Origin: Sebastes aleutianus
Lineage: Eukaryota; Chordata; Actinopteri; Perciformes; Sebastidae
Direction of reading: 5' to 3'
Assembly: GCA_916700875.1 (NCBI GenBank)
Contig: CAKAKS010000032.1
Span: 15,100,129 to 15,164,128 of the forward strand
Length of the DNA stretch: 64,000 nt
This document shows positions 10,981-23,790 of this stretch, piece by piece. Position numbers and translations under genes: made by a program. Under the pieces are notes generated by a model. The model did not search any database, was not told where the DNA came from, and saw only the letters and a list, made by a program, of their open reading frames with translations. Every line of letters starts with the position of its first letter. Positions within the stretch are counted from its first letter, which is position 1.

Positions 10981-12719
10981 GTAAATGTGTATTTCTATGA
11001 TTCTTTTTGGAGAGAAGCTATGATAAATCGCTTTATTCTGTGTTGTAATCTTGGACAGTTTGTGCATGATTTGAAAGGCCAAATTTAAAGACAATCACTT
11101 AATTCATTAACGCTTATCTAAAACATTTTTTTTCTGTAATCCACACAATTACACATTTTTCCCCCCCTAAGGGCTAATTTAATGAGTTTAGTTCATCTCT
11201 TTGATGCGTATTGTCTTATTCCTGTAAGTGAGAAACCCAGAAGAGACTTTGAAATATTCACCTTAAAACCTCACCTCCAGTGTGATAATTATATGCAGGA
11301 CGTTTTGATTAACTGCCAGCAAAGATATGAGATTACAGTAACTGTCATCCTGCCTCTGTATTTATTATGCAGACAGTGTTTATATTTTGGCCACTGTGTG
11401 TTCCGGGGGGAGGTGTATGTGGAGTAGGTGAGACAAGGTCTGGAGCTGTCACCTATTGAGGAAGCCCAAGGGAGCACAGGCAGTGATTTACACTCTGGCA
11501 GGACACCCGCAGTCTTCAGCATGGTGTGTTATGACATGATAGTCTTTTGGTGTTGCTCCTCTCTTTGTCTCTGCAGTTTTTTAGCACTACCCCCATCTCT
11601 GCAACCCTATGGCTATATGGTCTATTTGAAGCTTTTGGAGGCCTTTGTTCAATGCTACAGTATGATTGAACTGGTCTACATGCCATTTGTATGGCGGTTG
11701 TTATACGTGCGATGGTATAGAAGAACCCAGAGGGTTCCAGATGTGCATCATTACAGTAAAACCCAGAGGCAGAACATATTCAGTTAACTGGAGGGATTAT
11801 AACAGCTGGCTATTCTTCCCTACCAAACCCCTATAGAAGATTAAACCAGCATAAATGCTGGATTTAAATATCTGGATAAGGTAGTGTTTTTTTATTAGTA
11901 TGTGCAGTATATGCTGCAGGCATGTCTTGAGCTGTCCATTTGTCTGTCTTTCACATTATTGTGACCAGCCGTGACGGCGACGCTGGTGTTGTTTTCACTT
12001 TGTGAGTCTGTGTGTGTGTCCTCATGGCAAAATGTGGTCCTGGAGAAACACCTACTGCAGCGGGAACTACCACAGAAGCGGTTTCGAGTACTTTGCCAGG
12101 TGTTTACATTTCTGTCCGTCTGTGGACAGATTTTGACAACCGTAAGATGCGGTCACAAAACTTTACAGATGTGTAGTTGAGATCAAAATGAAGGCCAAGT
12201 TTAAGGATGGGTGTGGTCAGAGCAAAGGCACCGGAAGTAAGGGGGTAGGAAGTGGTGAAGCATTTAAAACAAAGAAAGATGTATGTGTAATCAATGCCAG
12301 CAACATGTATCATATGTAAGAATGTGGTTACCTTCTGGAGTGACTTATCCAAGAATATTTCTGTTTTTAACACCACTGGAGTCGCGGTGCTCCCTGAGGG
12401 CAAAAGGCTTCAGTATGTTGGTCTGTCAGTCTGTAGCTACTGCTGTAGGTGCTATGTGTCTCTGACTGTCATCTCCTCTTTACAGGTCACTCGTCATGGA
12501 GCCAAGAGTTGTTTCTGACTCTAAACACATCCAGCATTCAACCTGAAGCCGGCCTTCTCCTCTGATCTGCTGACTCACTCTGCACATAGCGGCCCATTCT
12601 GTCCAGGAGGGAGGAATACCAGGAAGAGGTAAACAGTGTAGCTGAGAGGCTTCGAGATGACAGGTACAGCAGTACAGAAGCTCTGCTGTTTTTTTAAACA
12701 AAAGGGCACGCACTCAGGG
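10981..12719. other. Non-coding, no gene recognised
   Basis: A 119-codon plus-strand frame (11428-11787) has hydrophobic stretches but no recognisable motif, and overlaps other frames. 12180-12350 has the feel of a dispersed repeat, but no second copy is present in this window to confirm it. Confidence 0.4.
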
Positions 12720-12787
12720 GTTACAAACACCCACGCACAAATATTTTAGTGTGCAGACAAATATTTTAGTGTGTGGGTGTTTGTAAC
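12720..12787. repeat. Hairpin with internal 20-bp-period direct repeat
   Basis: GTTACAAACACCCAC at 12720-12734 pairs perfectly with its complement at 12773-12787. The stem extends to about 19 bp with one G-T pair. Between the arms the 17-mer ACAAATATTTTAGTGTG occurs twice (12737-12753 and 12757-12773). Both structures are read directly. Possible origins are a small foldback element or a palindrome grown by replication slippage. Confidence 0.8.
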
Positions 12788-14868
12788 TGTAACACACATA
12801 CAGAGACGTAGAGACAGAGAGAGGGAGGGGAAAGCACTAGAGCATATTTTCTATTTTCCATGCCCTGGGCGTTAGACATACCAGGAGCGACAGAAATCTC
12901 GCCAAGTGGGATAAGATCATAAAACTGCAAGGCACTCTCCTCTCATTTTCAACTAAATGGATAAAATGGTGTCAGCATGTTACTGCGGGCCCCTCCGGAT
13001 CCGAAATGCTGGCAGGACTATAAACTAGAGCAGTTACTCCGTGACAAGACACTGAATCCTTTCCCATCAAGAAAGATTTCATTTGAAATGGTGCAAACAA
13101 ATATCAGAAAAATAAAGTAGCGCTGGGGAACATTGACAAAATATTCAACTATTTTGACCATATGTCTAAATATCAATATGTATCAATTCAATGCATATTT
13201 TAAGAAAGAAAATCTTTATTAACATGAATATGATGACCATTCAGATAAAGCACATATTTTCATTTCTTAGCTAGACCATAAGTTAACTGTAATGCAACCT
13301 CTAAAGCCTTGAAAACACAAATTAAAGCTATGATATCCAGTTATCTACCACTATATATACAGTGTAGGCAAAACATTTTAGTGTTCTGTCCCGGTTGTTT
13401 AGGAGGTATACTGACCACTGAAGCAGACAGCTGGTTTACAATGCATTGATTTCGACCAAGGCTCCCATAGCCTCTTCTATTACACTTGGTTCTTTGGTAA
13501 ATACTGAGTTACAGCCGCTTGTTTACAGAGGTGTTGATAGAAACTCCCTGTCGTGTTGTAAAGGAGTGCTGAGTTAATTCCTTTTCCTCAATTTTGCTGA
13601 TCCCATTTCGTTTTATTTCAATTACTGCCGCCCCTTCTCTCTCTGCTTTACGGGTAGAAACTGTTCTGTCAGTTTTCTAAGTCATTAGGATTTGCGTTAA
13701 CCTCGGGGACCAACAGGGTCAGGTGTCACTTCATGGTCTGGGCACTGATGAGAAAGGGAACAAGTGAAAGAGAGGAGAAAAGAGTGATAATGATAAACTG
13801 GATTAAAGGACATCTAAAGGTGTTAGATTCTGTCAGATCGGCTGGAGAGGTGTCAGTTAGCAATTTACCTAGCAGTCACAGTTTGGTGGTATGATCGTCA
13901 GTGGAATTGGTTTCCACTCACATGTGAGACAATTTAGGATACAAAGTAGAAATCTTGAACCTTAGACAGTGTGAAATGGTTATGTGTTATCCCATTACTG
14001 AAACGTTTTACAGACCTCTGCACCATAAAGAATACATCCTTGATTGTCAAAGAAGAGGTGATTTTGTTCACCAAATCTTCCTGCTGTGTCCTACATTATA
14101 AAACACCTTCAATGCTTCTAAAATCCCTCAAATACTTTTCAACAAGGGACCTGTTAAAAATGGTTATTCCCTCAAGGCAGCAAAATCAGTGCCTGTCTTC
14201 ACTCTTCTTCTCTGCTTTCCTCTCTTTTTGGATTCGACAGTGCCGTGGTGAGCTTATAGCTGAAGGCAAGTTTAAACTCCACGTGCTGACTCTCCATGAG
14301 GCCACACAATTATCTGGAGCTTGATAGCAGAGCCCGACTCTGACACATCCTGTGTCACCATATTGAGTGTGAGTGCAGGGTGGGAATGGAAGCTACCTCT
14401 CGAAAAACCTCCCCTGAAGGCACAACGCAACAGCAGCATTGAGATCAGCTGCTGCTGCTGCTTAGTGGATTGCAGCGTAAGCTGTCATGTTGGCGTGAAT
14501 TGCTGGAAATACTCGCCCACAATTTCATGTGTGTCTCATTTGCTTTCTATTTTTTATCAACTTCAGCAAAAGCAGTTTGCTGTTTCACTAAGCTGGATGT
14601 GATCTGTCTTCTTTATTAGATGAATACTGTTTATCGTGAGATGTGCTTGTGTGGATTTCAGAAGGACAGAGATTATGAGTTTGTGAAGTATGATGCTGAG
14701 ACTACCTCATTCACAACAGCAACTCCGGTCAGACAGTAGACGCAGACACAGAACAGTTCACGTTGTTTGTATAGTGTCGACTGATTGATGGCAATACAGA
14801 TGAATCTTCATAGTATGCATGAATGATGAATGTCCACTAAATGAATAACTGAATTGAGAATGGTTTCT
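12788..14868. other. Non-coding, no gene recognised
   Basis: Frames at 13971-14602 on the plus strand abut each other but share no domain signature. I see no RNA gene and no clear repeat border. Confidence 0.4.
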
Positions 14869-14876
14869 GTAAGACA

Positions 14877-15606
14877 AAGGGGTGGGAATCACCAGAGGCC
14901 CCACGATATGATACTATCACGATACTTAAAGGTCTTATTGATAAAATGTTTATATGGACGAATTCTTTTTTTTAAAGTAGTACATCTACAGAGCCTTTAA
15001 AAAGTTGCCAAATAAAAGTATGGCTTTTCGTGAAAAAAATTATTATGATTGTGAATTAATCATTTTAAAAATTATACGGGTCCAAAATTAATGCTTTGTT
15101 TATCTCTGTGGAAGATATCTGACGTTTGGTTCCCACTTCTAACGTTGTTTTACTATTGGCTTGTGTGCCGATAGTAAAACGTTGGTATCGCGTGGTATCT
15201 CTGGGTTGTATGGAAAAAAACGGATAAATGGCTGAGATTGACGGTAAGCGCCTGGCAACGACTTGTTGTGAAGTAATTGCAATGGAACTGGAAGGGAGAA
15301 TGCGACATCTAGTGGCTGAATGTTATATTATTGTGATTTAAAAAAAATTGCAATATGCATATTACGTATAATATGCAGAGTATTGCAACATCTGTTTTAT
15401 CTAATGAGATACAGTTTTCACTTGGTTCATCTCAGAGTTTTCATTCACATATCTTGAAGTCAGAGGTCAAGGGACCCCTTTGAAAATGGCCATGCCAGTT
15501 TTTTTTATATAATAAAAGATCGATACTTGATATCCGTGTAACGATGCAATATTGCCACGTAAAAATATCGTGATACTATGCTATATCGTTTTTTCCTCCA
15601 CCCCTA
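14877..15606 (+). mobile_element. hAT-like MITE, TAGGGGTGGG family, with nested insertion
   Basis: The left end reads AAGGGGTGGGAATCACCAGA (first base diverged) and the right end TTTTTTCCTCCACCCCTA, forming an inverted terminal pair AGGGGTGG/CCACCCCT. Flanking octamers GTAAGACA (14869-14876) and GGAAGACA (15607-15614) agree at 7 of 8 positions, fitting the 8-bp target duplication of hAT elements. A different element occupies 14926-15326. The copy at 6700 continues straight past the equivalent point, showing that the insertion came later. Confidence 0.85.
14926..15326 (+). mobile_element. TTAAAGGTC-type MITE nested in the hAT-like MITE, 3' end lost
   Basis: It is co-linear with 43385-43803. 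Shared phrases include 'ttaaaggtc', 'aataaaagtatggctttt', 'tttatctctgtggaagat', 'gcctggcaacgacttgttg' and 'gcgacatctagtggctgaa'. The right terminal repeat ('tatcaatagcaccttta' in the other copy) is missing here. At 15141-15183 it contains a stem (AACGTTGTTTTACTATTGGC against GCCGATAGTAAAACGTT, 6-base loop) that the other copy lacks. Confidence 0.8.
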
Positions 15607-15614
15607 GGAAGACA

Positions 15615-18475
15615 TAATAAAAAATACACAAAGAATGTTGCAAATAATTTCCACCAGGTTTAAATACTAAACACCCCTAAATTAGCTGAGCAGGCATTCC
15701 ATACAGTACATACATACTGTATGCAACAATGTGCAATATAACACAGCTAGCTGCCTAGCATTAGCTCAATCAGTGATTGAGTCATAAAAAAACACACGTT
15801 AAGTCATTGCCACTTAACAGAACATAATGCGCACTACATGCAGCATTTATCCCACGTCGTCAACCAGTAAATACGTTCTGCAGACTATTAATAACGTACT
15901 TTCATTCACGTACGCATTCTCACAATAACAGCGGTGGAATCGTTATTCCGTCCTGCACCATCTGCTTTGAGGAAAGGGTTTGAATGGGGCTCATGTGATT
16001 GAGTGGCACCTGCTTGTCAGAGGGTTGCTGCAAAATATAGCTGCATTCAGAGAAGGCAGTACTCCACCTGCATGCCAATCAGGCTAATCCCCTCCACCTA
16101 CATGCACTCACACACAGACGTGTGCTTTCTCTCTCTCGCTCTCCTCTCCAGTGTTTCTTTTACAGCGTATCCCCCGTAGGTATGGGCACACATGCCCATC
16201 ACAGCGTCCATTCATGCATTGACAACGCTCGCAAACAGCCACTAATTAAATTTTCCCTCTGTGTGTACTTTGCACTCGGTGTGGCAGATATCAGTACGTT
16301 TTGTCAGAGGGATTGTCTTACCTAAACATGGAAGGTAAACTGACACTGACGCTGTTTAATGTCTGCTCTCTCTCGCATGGCTGCCAGCATTGATTTCCCC
16401 ACTCTCAAGTTGTTGGATGTGTGTCAAGCAGGATTTTGTTTTTCTGTTATTTAAAGTAGCTGGCATCCACAGTAACACTTGTATCAATGAAAGGGATAGG
16501 AGGGAGAATGAGGAGTGTTCTGTTTGTGTTTTTTAAAGCTATTGATTTAGACAAGAGGAGATGTGAAAAGGACCTTTGCCTAAGCTTGTGATCGTCTGTG
16601 GTGTTGTATGTGTAGGTGTATTTGCTGGAGGAGTGAGTGTGTGTATATGTGTGATCATACAAGCATGCATCTGCTTGACTGTTTTTGTGTGTATGCGAAA
16701 CAACAGAAGCCTGAAAAAAAGGAGATATGAACAACTGTGTCAGCAACAGGAGCTCAGCCATGCACACACACAAAGCACAAGCCCATTCTCCTGAGCATCT
16801 TCTCTGATCTCTCTTTTCTCTGTCATGTCAATACAGTAACAGGTGTCTCACCTAAGGCAAAAACACTGTATCACTGTCTTCCCCTTTATCTCTCTGTATT
16901 TATCTATTGCTGCAGCTCTCTGGGATAGAGCGGGAACATCGTAGTGAATTTGGTACCCAGGCTATGTCTCTGTCATGCTCTTCTCTTCTTCCACTGTGCG
17001 CTATAGTCTCATTGGGATTAACCACATGGTGCTTGCCTAGCTTGGACACATTCCCAGCTATGTGCTCACGCTGGGCTGGCTAGATGAACAGAAGGTCAGG
17101 ACATGCCACAACATTGTGTAATGCTGGCGACGGCACCCGGGCGGTGCCAGGCACTGGAGACCAGATCAGGCGCCGGTATTGGCCCAGTATCTGATTTAGG
17201 GTGACTCACCTGTGTGTGTGTGTTTTAGTGATTTTTATTAGATTTAATTCATCAAGGTATCACACAGTGCGTCTGCACAGTGTAAATCTTTATTGCAAAT
17301 TGGATTTGATCTGTAATATCATCCTCCACGCCTAATGGTAGATGTGAGATTTCACAATGACTGCAAATTACATGGTGGAATGTGACATTAACATGAAAAT
17401 GAGACGATAAGGAAACAGAGTCTGGGATTATGTTTGAGGAAAATTGTGACAGAAATGCATCTCTTCCTTCCTCTGTTTACATTGTGCACTGTATGAGTCA
17501 CCATGTTATGTGTTTGTGCCTGTCCTTCTTCCTCTAGAGCCTCTTCCCTCCTCCACATCACTGCTCTCTCTGAAGCAGGTAGTCTGACTGAAAAAACAAT
17601 AGAGCCTCTCTCCCTTGATTAAACACTGTAAGATTCATTTACATCTCAGCCATGTTTGACAGTAGGATGTGTCTCTCACAGGAAGCTAACATCATTATCT
17701 GTCTGACTCCTGGCGCCTCATGCTCATGTACGTGAAATGTAATTTATGAGGAATTTAATAGTTTTTGTGAACATGATTATGAACACGAAACATGAAAAAA
17801 GTAATATCCTCATCAACCATGCAACATTGGTCTGTACCTTTTTAAATACTTGTACATTCAATAGTAGCTATATGTCCTTACATTGATAGAAAACAAAGCA
17901 CAGAGTTACATTTTTGCCCCATTAAAGATCTCAATGTACAACACATCCAAACACATCCATCCATCTGTTCTGCAGCTGTTTACTCAGGTCAGGGATGTGA
18001 GGCGACCAGGGCAGGCAGAGCTGCAGAAGGTATCCTTCATGTCTGCCCATGGTTTTCCTACGGCTTTACAGATGTTGGGTAATCCAATATTTACAAATGA
18101 GTTATTAATTACCCCTTCATTAGGAGAGATAAAGTGCTGACAGTCAGACAGAAGAAAGAAAGAAAGCGTAGCTCTGCCCAAGATCAGTTAACGTCCTGAA
18201 TGGAGGAAGTTAATGATGCAGTCAAAACCCTTTCAAAACTGAGTAGACGGTGACCTAATGATCCATGAATGCACAAATCACTGTTAAGTCCACGTGTGAA
18301 TACATCTAAGACAGCATATGGCTTCTTAAATCTAACATTTAATATTTGCAATCCTAGAAATAATCATCAACTTTTCATGCTTGGGCCGGAGTCGATAACG
18401 TTACTTGCTCCGGAGTTAACCCCCCGTCAACTCAGCCGCTTGATATTATCAAAGCTAAACTGATTGATGCAGCTA
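15615..18475. other. Non-coding, no gene recognised
   Basis: Short CA/GT-rich tracts near 16590-16770 produce spurious frames on both strands. Nothing else can be identified. Confidence 0.4.
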
Positions 18476-18800
18476 ATTGCAGCTGTGTGCAGCACTATTG
18501 CCCACGCAAAATTTCCCCTTGGACAATAAATATCTCATCTTATCTTACACTAACTCTGTCTTCTGCTCCACTAACTCACTTGTTCGCTCACATGCATTTG
18601 CCGCCGCTCTCTCTCTCTCTCTTGCTTCACCACTCACTTCCCACAAACACACACACTCTACGCGCTGACTCTGCTATTTTCCAAATGACCTACGCTACTC
18701 TTATAACAACTGGCTCTTGGTATGTTTGATACGTTTCAGTTGGTTGCAATCTGCAATCTAACCGCTATATGTGCCAAATCCTACACACTGCACCTTTAAG
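18476..18800 (+). repeat. LINE-like tail adjoining a 'caaatcctacacactgcacc' repeat end
   Basis: 18500-18545 ends 'tttccccttggacaataaat' then 'atctcatcttatctta', the style of a fish non-LTR retrotransposon 3' tail. 18770-18800 ends 'gccaaatcctacacactgca' then 'cctttaag', which is the terminal phrase of the element family complete at 54989-55508. The start of that second piece is not clear. A CT tract lies at about 18605-18622. Confidence 0.45.
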
Positions 18801-21180
18801 AAGTGTGTTTTGGACTGTTGATTGGCCAAAACAAGACTATTGAAGATATCATGCTGGACTCGTTCTATGTTTTTTCAAGATAATCAATTTATAGAGAAAA
18901 TAACCTGCATATTCAGCCTAGCTGAATTGCATTCACTCAATAGAAAAATACCACATACCACGTTTCATATGCTTGTTTTTTCTGTTATACCTGAACATGT
19001 TCTCTCAAAATGTACCCAGTGGATATGTCCAATAATAAGCCATGTTTCTCCCCATAGGGATTTCAATGTAAATAAAAAATGCAAAAAGCGCACAAAAAAA
19101 TCATTAAATCAAATCGCGATCTGCGCAAAATATAGGCGTCCTAACTATAGCTTCTGTTGAAGGTGCATCATGTTGTGTCCTAATTGCCTTCAGTCAGATA
19201 AACAGGATGCTTCTAGGGCATTAGAGTAATAATAGCCTTCGCATGGTGAAGGCAAACACCACCTGGCAAATGTCACAGCCAAGTCAAGTGACAGAGGGGA
19301 GGGCCATGTTTACATTGAATCAGCCGTAATTGTGGTTGATTGAGGTATTACACACTAATTGTGTCTTCATTCATGGGATCCATTCTGTGCAAACTGAAGC
19401 ATTACTCCAGAGAAGCACTTAAGCAAGGCAACATATTTTTTATTCATTTTCTCAATTGCTTGTTTGTTTCTGGAATTACAACCCAACTGTCAGGCAGAGG
19501 AAGTACCTTTTAAACGCTATTCAGAAATCAAACTAATTACACTGGGAATGGAGTTGGCCAGACAGGAGCACATTTTTTTCTTCCTTCCCCCCCATTTCTT
19601 CTCTGAAGCCGGTCAATAAACAATCTGCATAACTTTACCGCATCAATATTTAATGTGCCAGCTAAAGGTCTCCTCTCCTACAGGTCGCAGCCAGTCTGGG
19701 TTTGATGTTTACTACTTTGAAATTCGCCACAGACGCAAACAGTCCCAAGGGGGTTTCACTGGCGTGTGTGTGCGAGTACTCGTGTGTGTTTGTCTGTGTG
19801 TATGCATAATGAAGAATGTTTGTGTTTAATATTTTCATTGTACTTTGCGAGTCTGCCTGTGTGTCTGTGGGTGTTTCCATACATCAGAGAGAGAGGCCTC
19901 AAAGCCCTCTCGAGCCAGAAGAAACGATCTGCTCCCCCAAATTGCTTACAGCCGGTCTATCAGTGGGGAGGGGAAAATATGGGGGTGAATTTTTTAACGA
20001 CGACAACAAATGAGCCAACACAGGCACACAATTAGGGGGAAGTCATGGCTATGTGTCGTCTTTAGATGAGCAACATGATGGCCTCTTTACCCCTGGCGGG
20101 GGTAAAGCCCTGCCCCAGGAGATGGCTCATTAGGGCTGAGGAGGGGAGGAGAGGAGGGGCGGCTGACAGTCAAAACAGTGGAGGCGTGGAGAGAGGGGGT
20201 CGCTGCCACTCAGGGAGAAGAGGGGCTCGGCTAAAGCCTTCTCACAACAAGGGTCATTCTGAGTCTGTGGAAGGCATTAGCTCATGGTGCGAAATCATCA
20301 TGTCACACAAAGGACAGCCGCCATAAGGGCTGCATTAACTCTAGTGGCAAAATATCGCCTCATCAATTTAGATACTTTGAAGTGCGGTGAATTGTATTGT
20401 ATCTGTTTAGAGTTTTATTCATAGTTAAATCTCTAATCCTGTATGAATATTGTGTAATTTCGTGCAATTTGCTGGTAGTTACTGATATTTTCTGATCACA
20501 GACGTGTCTTGAACCTGCAGATAATAAACACAAACCATATGAGGGAAAAAATAACTATTCATATTCTACTGATCATCCCAAAAAGAGAGATTATCTGAGT
20601 GAAATTCAGAATGAATATTATAATATCTTTGTCGATTTGACAATAATGAAACCACTCACCAATTATGCTTAATGAATTGTAATGCAGAAATGTCTCTTAC
20701 AGAGTTGGACTTCATCACTGATGTAATCATTAGATGATGCATCTCATTAATCATGATATGGTTGTCACAGATCATGGGTTACATTTGGACTTGGTGAGAG
20801 GGGTTTCAGTATAACCGAACAAAGAAGAATGAGCAGTGTAAACAGGAACTGTACTGCACATACAGTAGAAGCTTTATCTGATTGTGTTACTGTAAGGATG
20901 AAGTGAATGTGATCTCCATCACAAAAGCCTTTGTTCAGTGGGCGCAGCAGCTTTTTGGTCCCATTATGGGACTGTACATGTAGCGCACTCCTGGGTCTTT
21001 AAAAGCTGGAAGAGTGCCACCAGATGGTTAAGAGCAGAAGTGAAGATGTCATTTTCCACCCTGCATCTTTTTTAATGATCCATTACAGTGTACTGGATCT
21101 CATTCTGCCAATAATGGAAACAATACTCTGACTTAATTGTGCTAAATTTCACAACTTTCTAATCGCAGTAACGCTCTATG
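18801..21180. other. Non-coding, with a conserved-looking GC-rich block
   Basis: No gene recognised. 20060-20335 is more GC-rich and less repeat-like than its surroundings and is listed as a candidate regulatory block by appearance only. The 86-codon frame there is Arg/Gly-rich without a motif. Confidence 0.35.
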
Positions 21181-21282
21181 TATTCTGTATTCATGTTAAT
21201 CTATATTCTGGAGGCTACACATAATGCACGCTGTGGAAACAAATATCCCATTTGGGGATGATAAAATCTATCTATCTTACAG
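21181..21282 (+). repeat. LINE-like 3' tail
   Basis: The stretch ends 'catttggggatgataaaatc' then 'tatctatctta', with an upstream 'cgctgtggaaacaaa'. This resembles the 3' ends of fish L2/CR1-type non-LTR elements, which finish in short tandem repeats of this kind. No coding part is attached. Confidence 0.5.
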
Positions 21283-21734
21283 TACATACACATTATTTAA
21301 TTAAAAGAAAACTCATTGACAGATAAAAACTACTGTTTGAGGGTTATATGTCACTGAAGATGGACTACTTTCAATTGCAGATGCGCCCTGGCAACATTTT
21401 CCTCTAAATTCAAACAAATTATGTTTTAATAAAGGAATTTTGAGTAAAACTTAGATTTTCCGTAGTGTGATGACAGCATTTCACCCATCACAGCTCACTA
21501 GATGTTGTTGTTATACAGGTATGAGCTTAACCAAAGCTTTCCCCATTCAAAACAAGTCGATGATTGACGATTTGTCAAACTTTCTCTTTGAAAATGACCG
21601 CCATGCTTTACTTCTCTGTTGATCAAAGCAACTAAACCCAGACTAATTCATTTGTTTTCTGTCCCTCTTGTTGAATTACCCTGCACTGCTGTATTCCACA
21701 AATTTGCATACTGGGTATTAGCTTTGGAACAAAC

Positions 21735-21885
21735 TGGGCTTCGCACAAACAATCGCATACAGCTTAATTTCAGCAGCTAATTGAGAATCGAGTAAGCATC
21801 TCTAATCTGTTGAACAAAAAGAAATAGTATTTTTCTCATCTAATTAATATTCTCAGTTTAGCTAATTAAAAATCCAAACAAGAGT
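21735..21885. promoter_or_regulatory. Candidate conserved non-coding element (homeodomain-motif rich)
   Basis: Dense TAATT cores ('cagcttaatttcagcagcta', 'tctaattaatattc', 'tttagctaattaaaaatcc') sit in non-repetitive sequence. This composition is typical of vertebrate developmental enhancers, but it is also easy to get by chance in AT-rich DNA. No alignment was possible. Confidence 0.3.
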
Positions 21886-23199
21886 ATTCACTAGTGAGTT
21901 TAGTGTGAAGTAAGAGTGACAGGAGTTTAGTACCCTCGTAATCACACCACCCACAGCCAAGTAGAAAGAAACAATAAGGACTGACGGGCTATTCTGTGTG
22001 TTTTTAAAGCTTTTTTTTAAGCTTTTTTAAGTAGTTTCCATTGGAAATATCTCTCATAAAGAATATTGCCAGAAGCCATAATAACTGTGGGGATTTGTAT
22101 GAAGGTAAATTTAAACCATTCAACTTCAGTGCCTCTGCTAATGTGTGCTTCTGACACCTACCTCAAATCATTATAACCATATTAGTTCGCCATCAAAGAG
22201 AAGTGGTGTTAACTTAAGTGTTAGAAAGAGGCGTTATTTCATCAAATGGATGCTGTGTGTCTTTGTGACTCTCATCCTGATGGACACTGCTTCTACTGTG
22301 AATCAAAGCTAAGTGCCATTTTCTCAGCATTTAATGAACATGGATCTCTCAAAGCCATTAATGCCTTTGTTTCCAGACTCTTTATTCATCTCCCGGCTTT
22401 CTACCAGTCAAAGTTGGATGCATCTGACAGCGACGATGCGTCAGTGAATCTCACCGGCTACGCTGACTGAAAGGTAGATGTATTCACTTATGCCAGATGT
22501 TTTAAAAAGAGAAGAAAAATCCACTAGTTTCAAGGACTCTTTTCAAACAGGTGTCAGCGATCGCAACAGCTCGATAGTCATTCTTGCTGTTTTCTTGTGG
22601 TGCACTTTCAAGGACACACACTGCCCAGCAAGTTTATGTCTATAACACTCTCAGCTCTTGACCTTGGACAAAAATGGCTGCCACCTCTATCAATCACCAG
22701 CTCAACCAAGAACAAGAGAAAATGATGCCGCTAACAACATTATCAGAGCACTTGTTCACATCTCATTGATTTGACAAAAGCCATCAGTCACATGTCACAC
22801 GGTTCAGTGCTCTATTATAGGAGGGATGGGCAGATACTATAGTGGTCTCAGTGATAGGATTTGAAACCTATATCTTCTTCTTGCCCTCTTAAATTAAGGC
22901 CTAAATTCCATGTAGTGGAAAAATATTCACTCTGCAAAATAAAGCAATTCAATATAAAACAGAACTGAAAAATTATCATTGTGTTGAATCAACAAAAACT
23001 CATCCTCCTCACAAAGGACAAAGAGTTTATTACAATTAAATTAGTTTGTATTATATTATAAGGTGTTCCTGTTATTTTGTCCACTGCCCGTATGGGACAG
23101 TAACCTCAAGAACCTCATTCTCATAATTGATTGTATATTTGTAAATGTTCATAAAGGTTAGTACAGTTTCTATTCACGTATTTTGTGCACAATTTGAAG
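21886..23199. other. Non-coding, no gene recognised
   Basis: A 74-codon frame at 22246-22470 (plus strand) has no family motif. 23047-23100 ('aaggtgttcctgttattttg' followed by 'tccac') resembles a fragment of the family complete at 27246-27916. A short 'aagctttttt' tandem lies near 22006-22032. Confidence 0.4.
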
Positions 23200-23790
23200 T
23201 ATTGCGTTAGAAAAGCAGTATGGAAAAGTCAAAATTCAATAAAACTTCTTCAATTGTGGAAAAACATTTTTACGCTCGCTTGAGGTGGTTTTTGCCTTTG
23301 TCAAAAAATAGTTGATGCGCTAAATAGATTATGGAAACGCCATTGCCGAATAAATTCTGACATAGTGAACATTTAACTCCCATGACTGATCTGGATCTGG
23401 CCTGTTTCCGCTGTCGGCATCTTCCAAGGTATTACCATAATGTGTGAATGCTCGTCTTCTCCAGACAGCATGAAACAAGGCCAATACTAGCTGACATGAA
23501 AGACACGTTAAAACTTGACCAATTGAAACAAATTTCTGAAGACCTCTCTCCATTTTTCTATTGTAGATGGGTTAGATAGCCAAGGCGACTTTTGGTTCGC
23601 AAACCTTTACTTCTTCTACTCTGTTTACTGGCGGATTACAGACATGCGTAGCCTATAGCGACACCTTCTGACAAAAGTATGCTGTAGCCGAGTTATCGCT
23701 CCGAACCAGTTGATGGAAACGTGCCTAATTTGCCTTTTTCTGTTTGCTTAAAATTTGCTCGACAATTGAATGGGAACACGGCTAATATCA
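23200..23790. repeat. Probable degraded DNA transposon
   Basis: The stretch holds phrases that recur in fish genomes as I remember them ('attatggaaacgcc', 'cgagttatcgctcc', 'gttgatggaaacgtgccta', 'gggaacacggcta'). No second copy lies in this window and terminal repeats were not resolved, so extent and class are uncertain. Confidence 0.35.

Noticed and set aside
11428..11787. 119-codon hydrophobic frame as a membrane protein
   Set aside because: No start context, family motif or neighbouring exon; overlapping frames have similar length.
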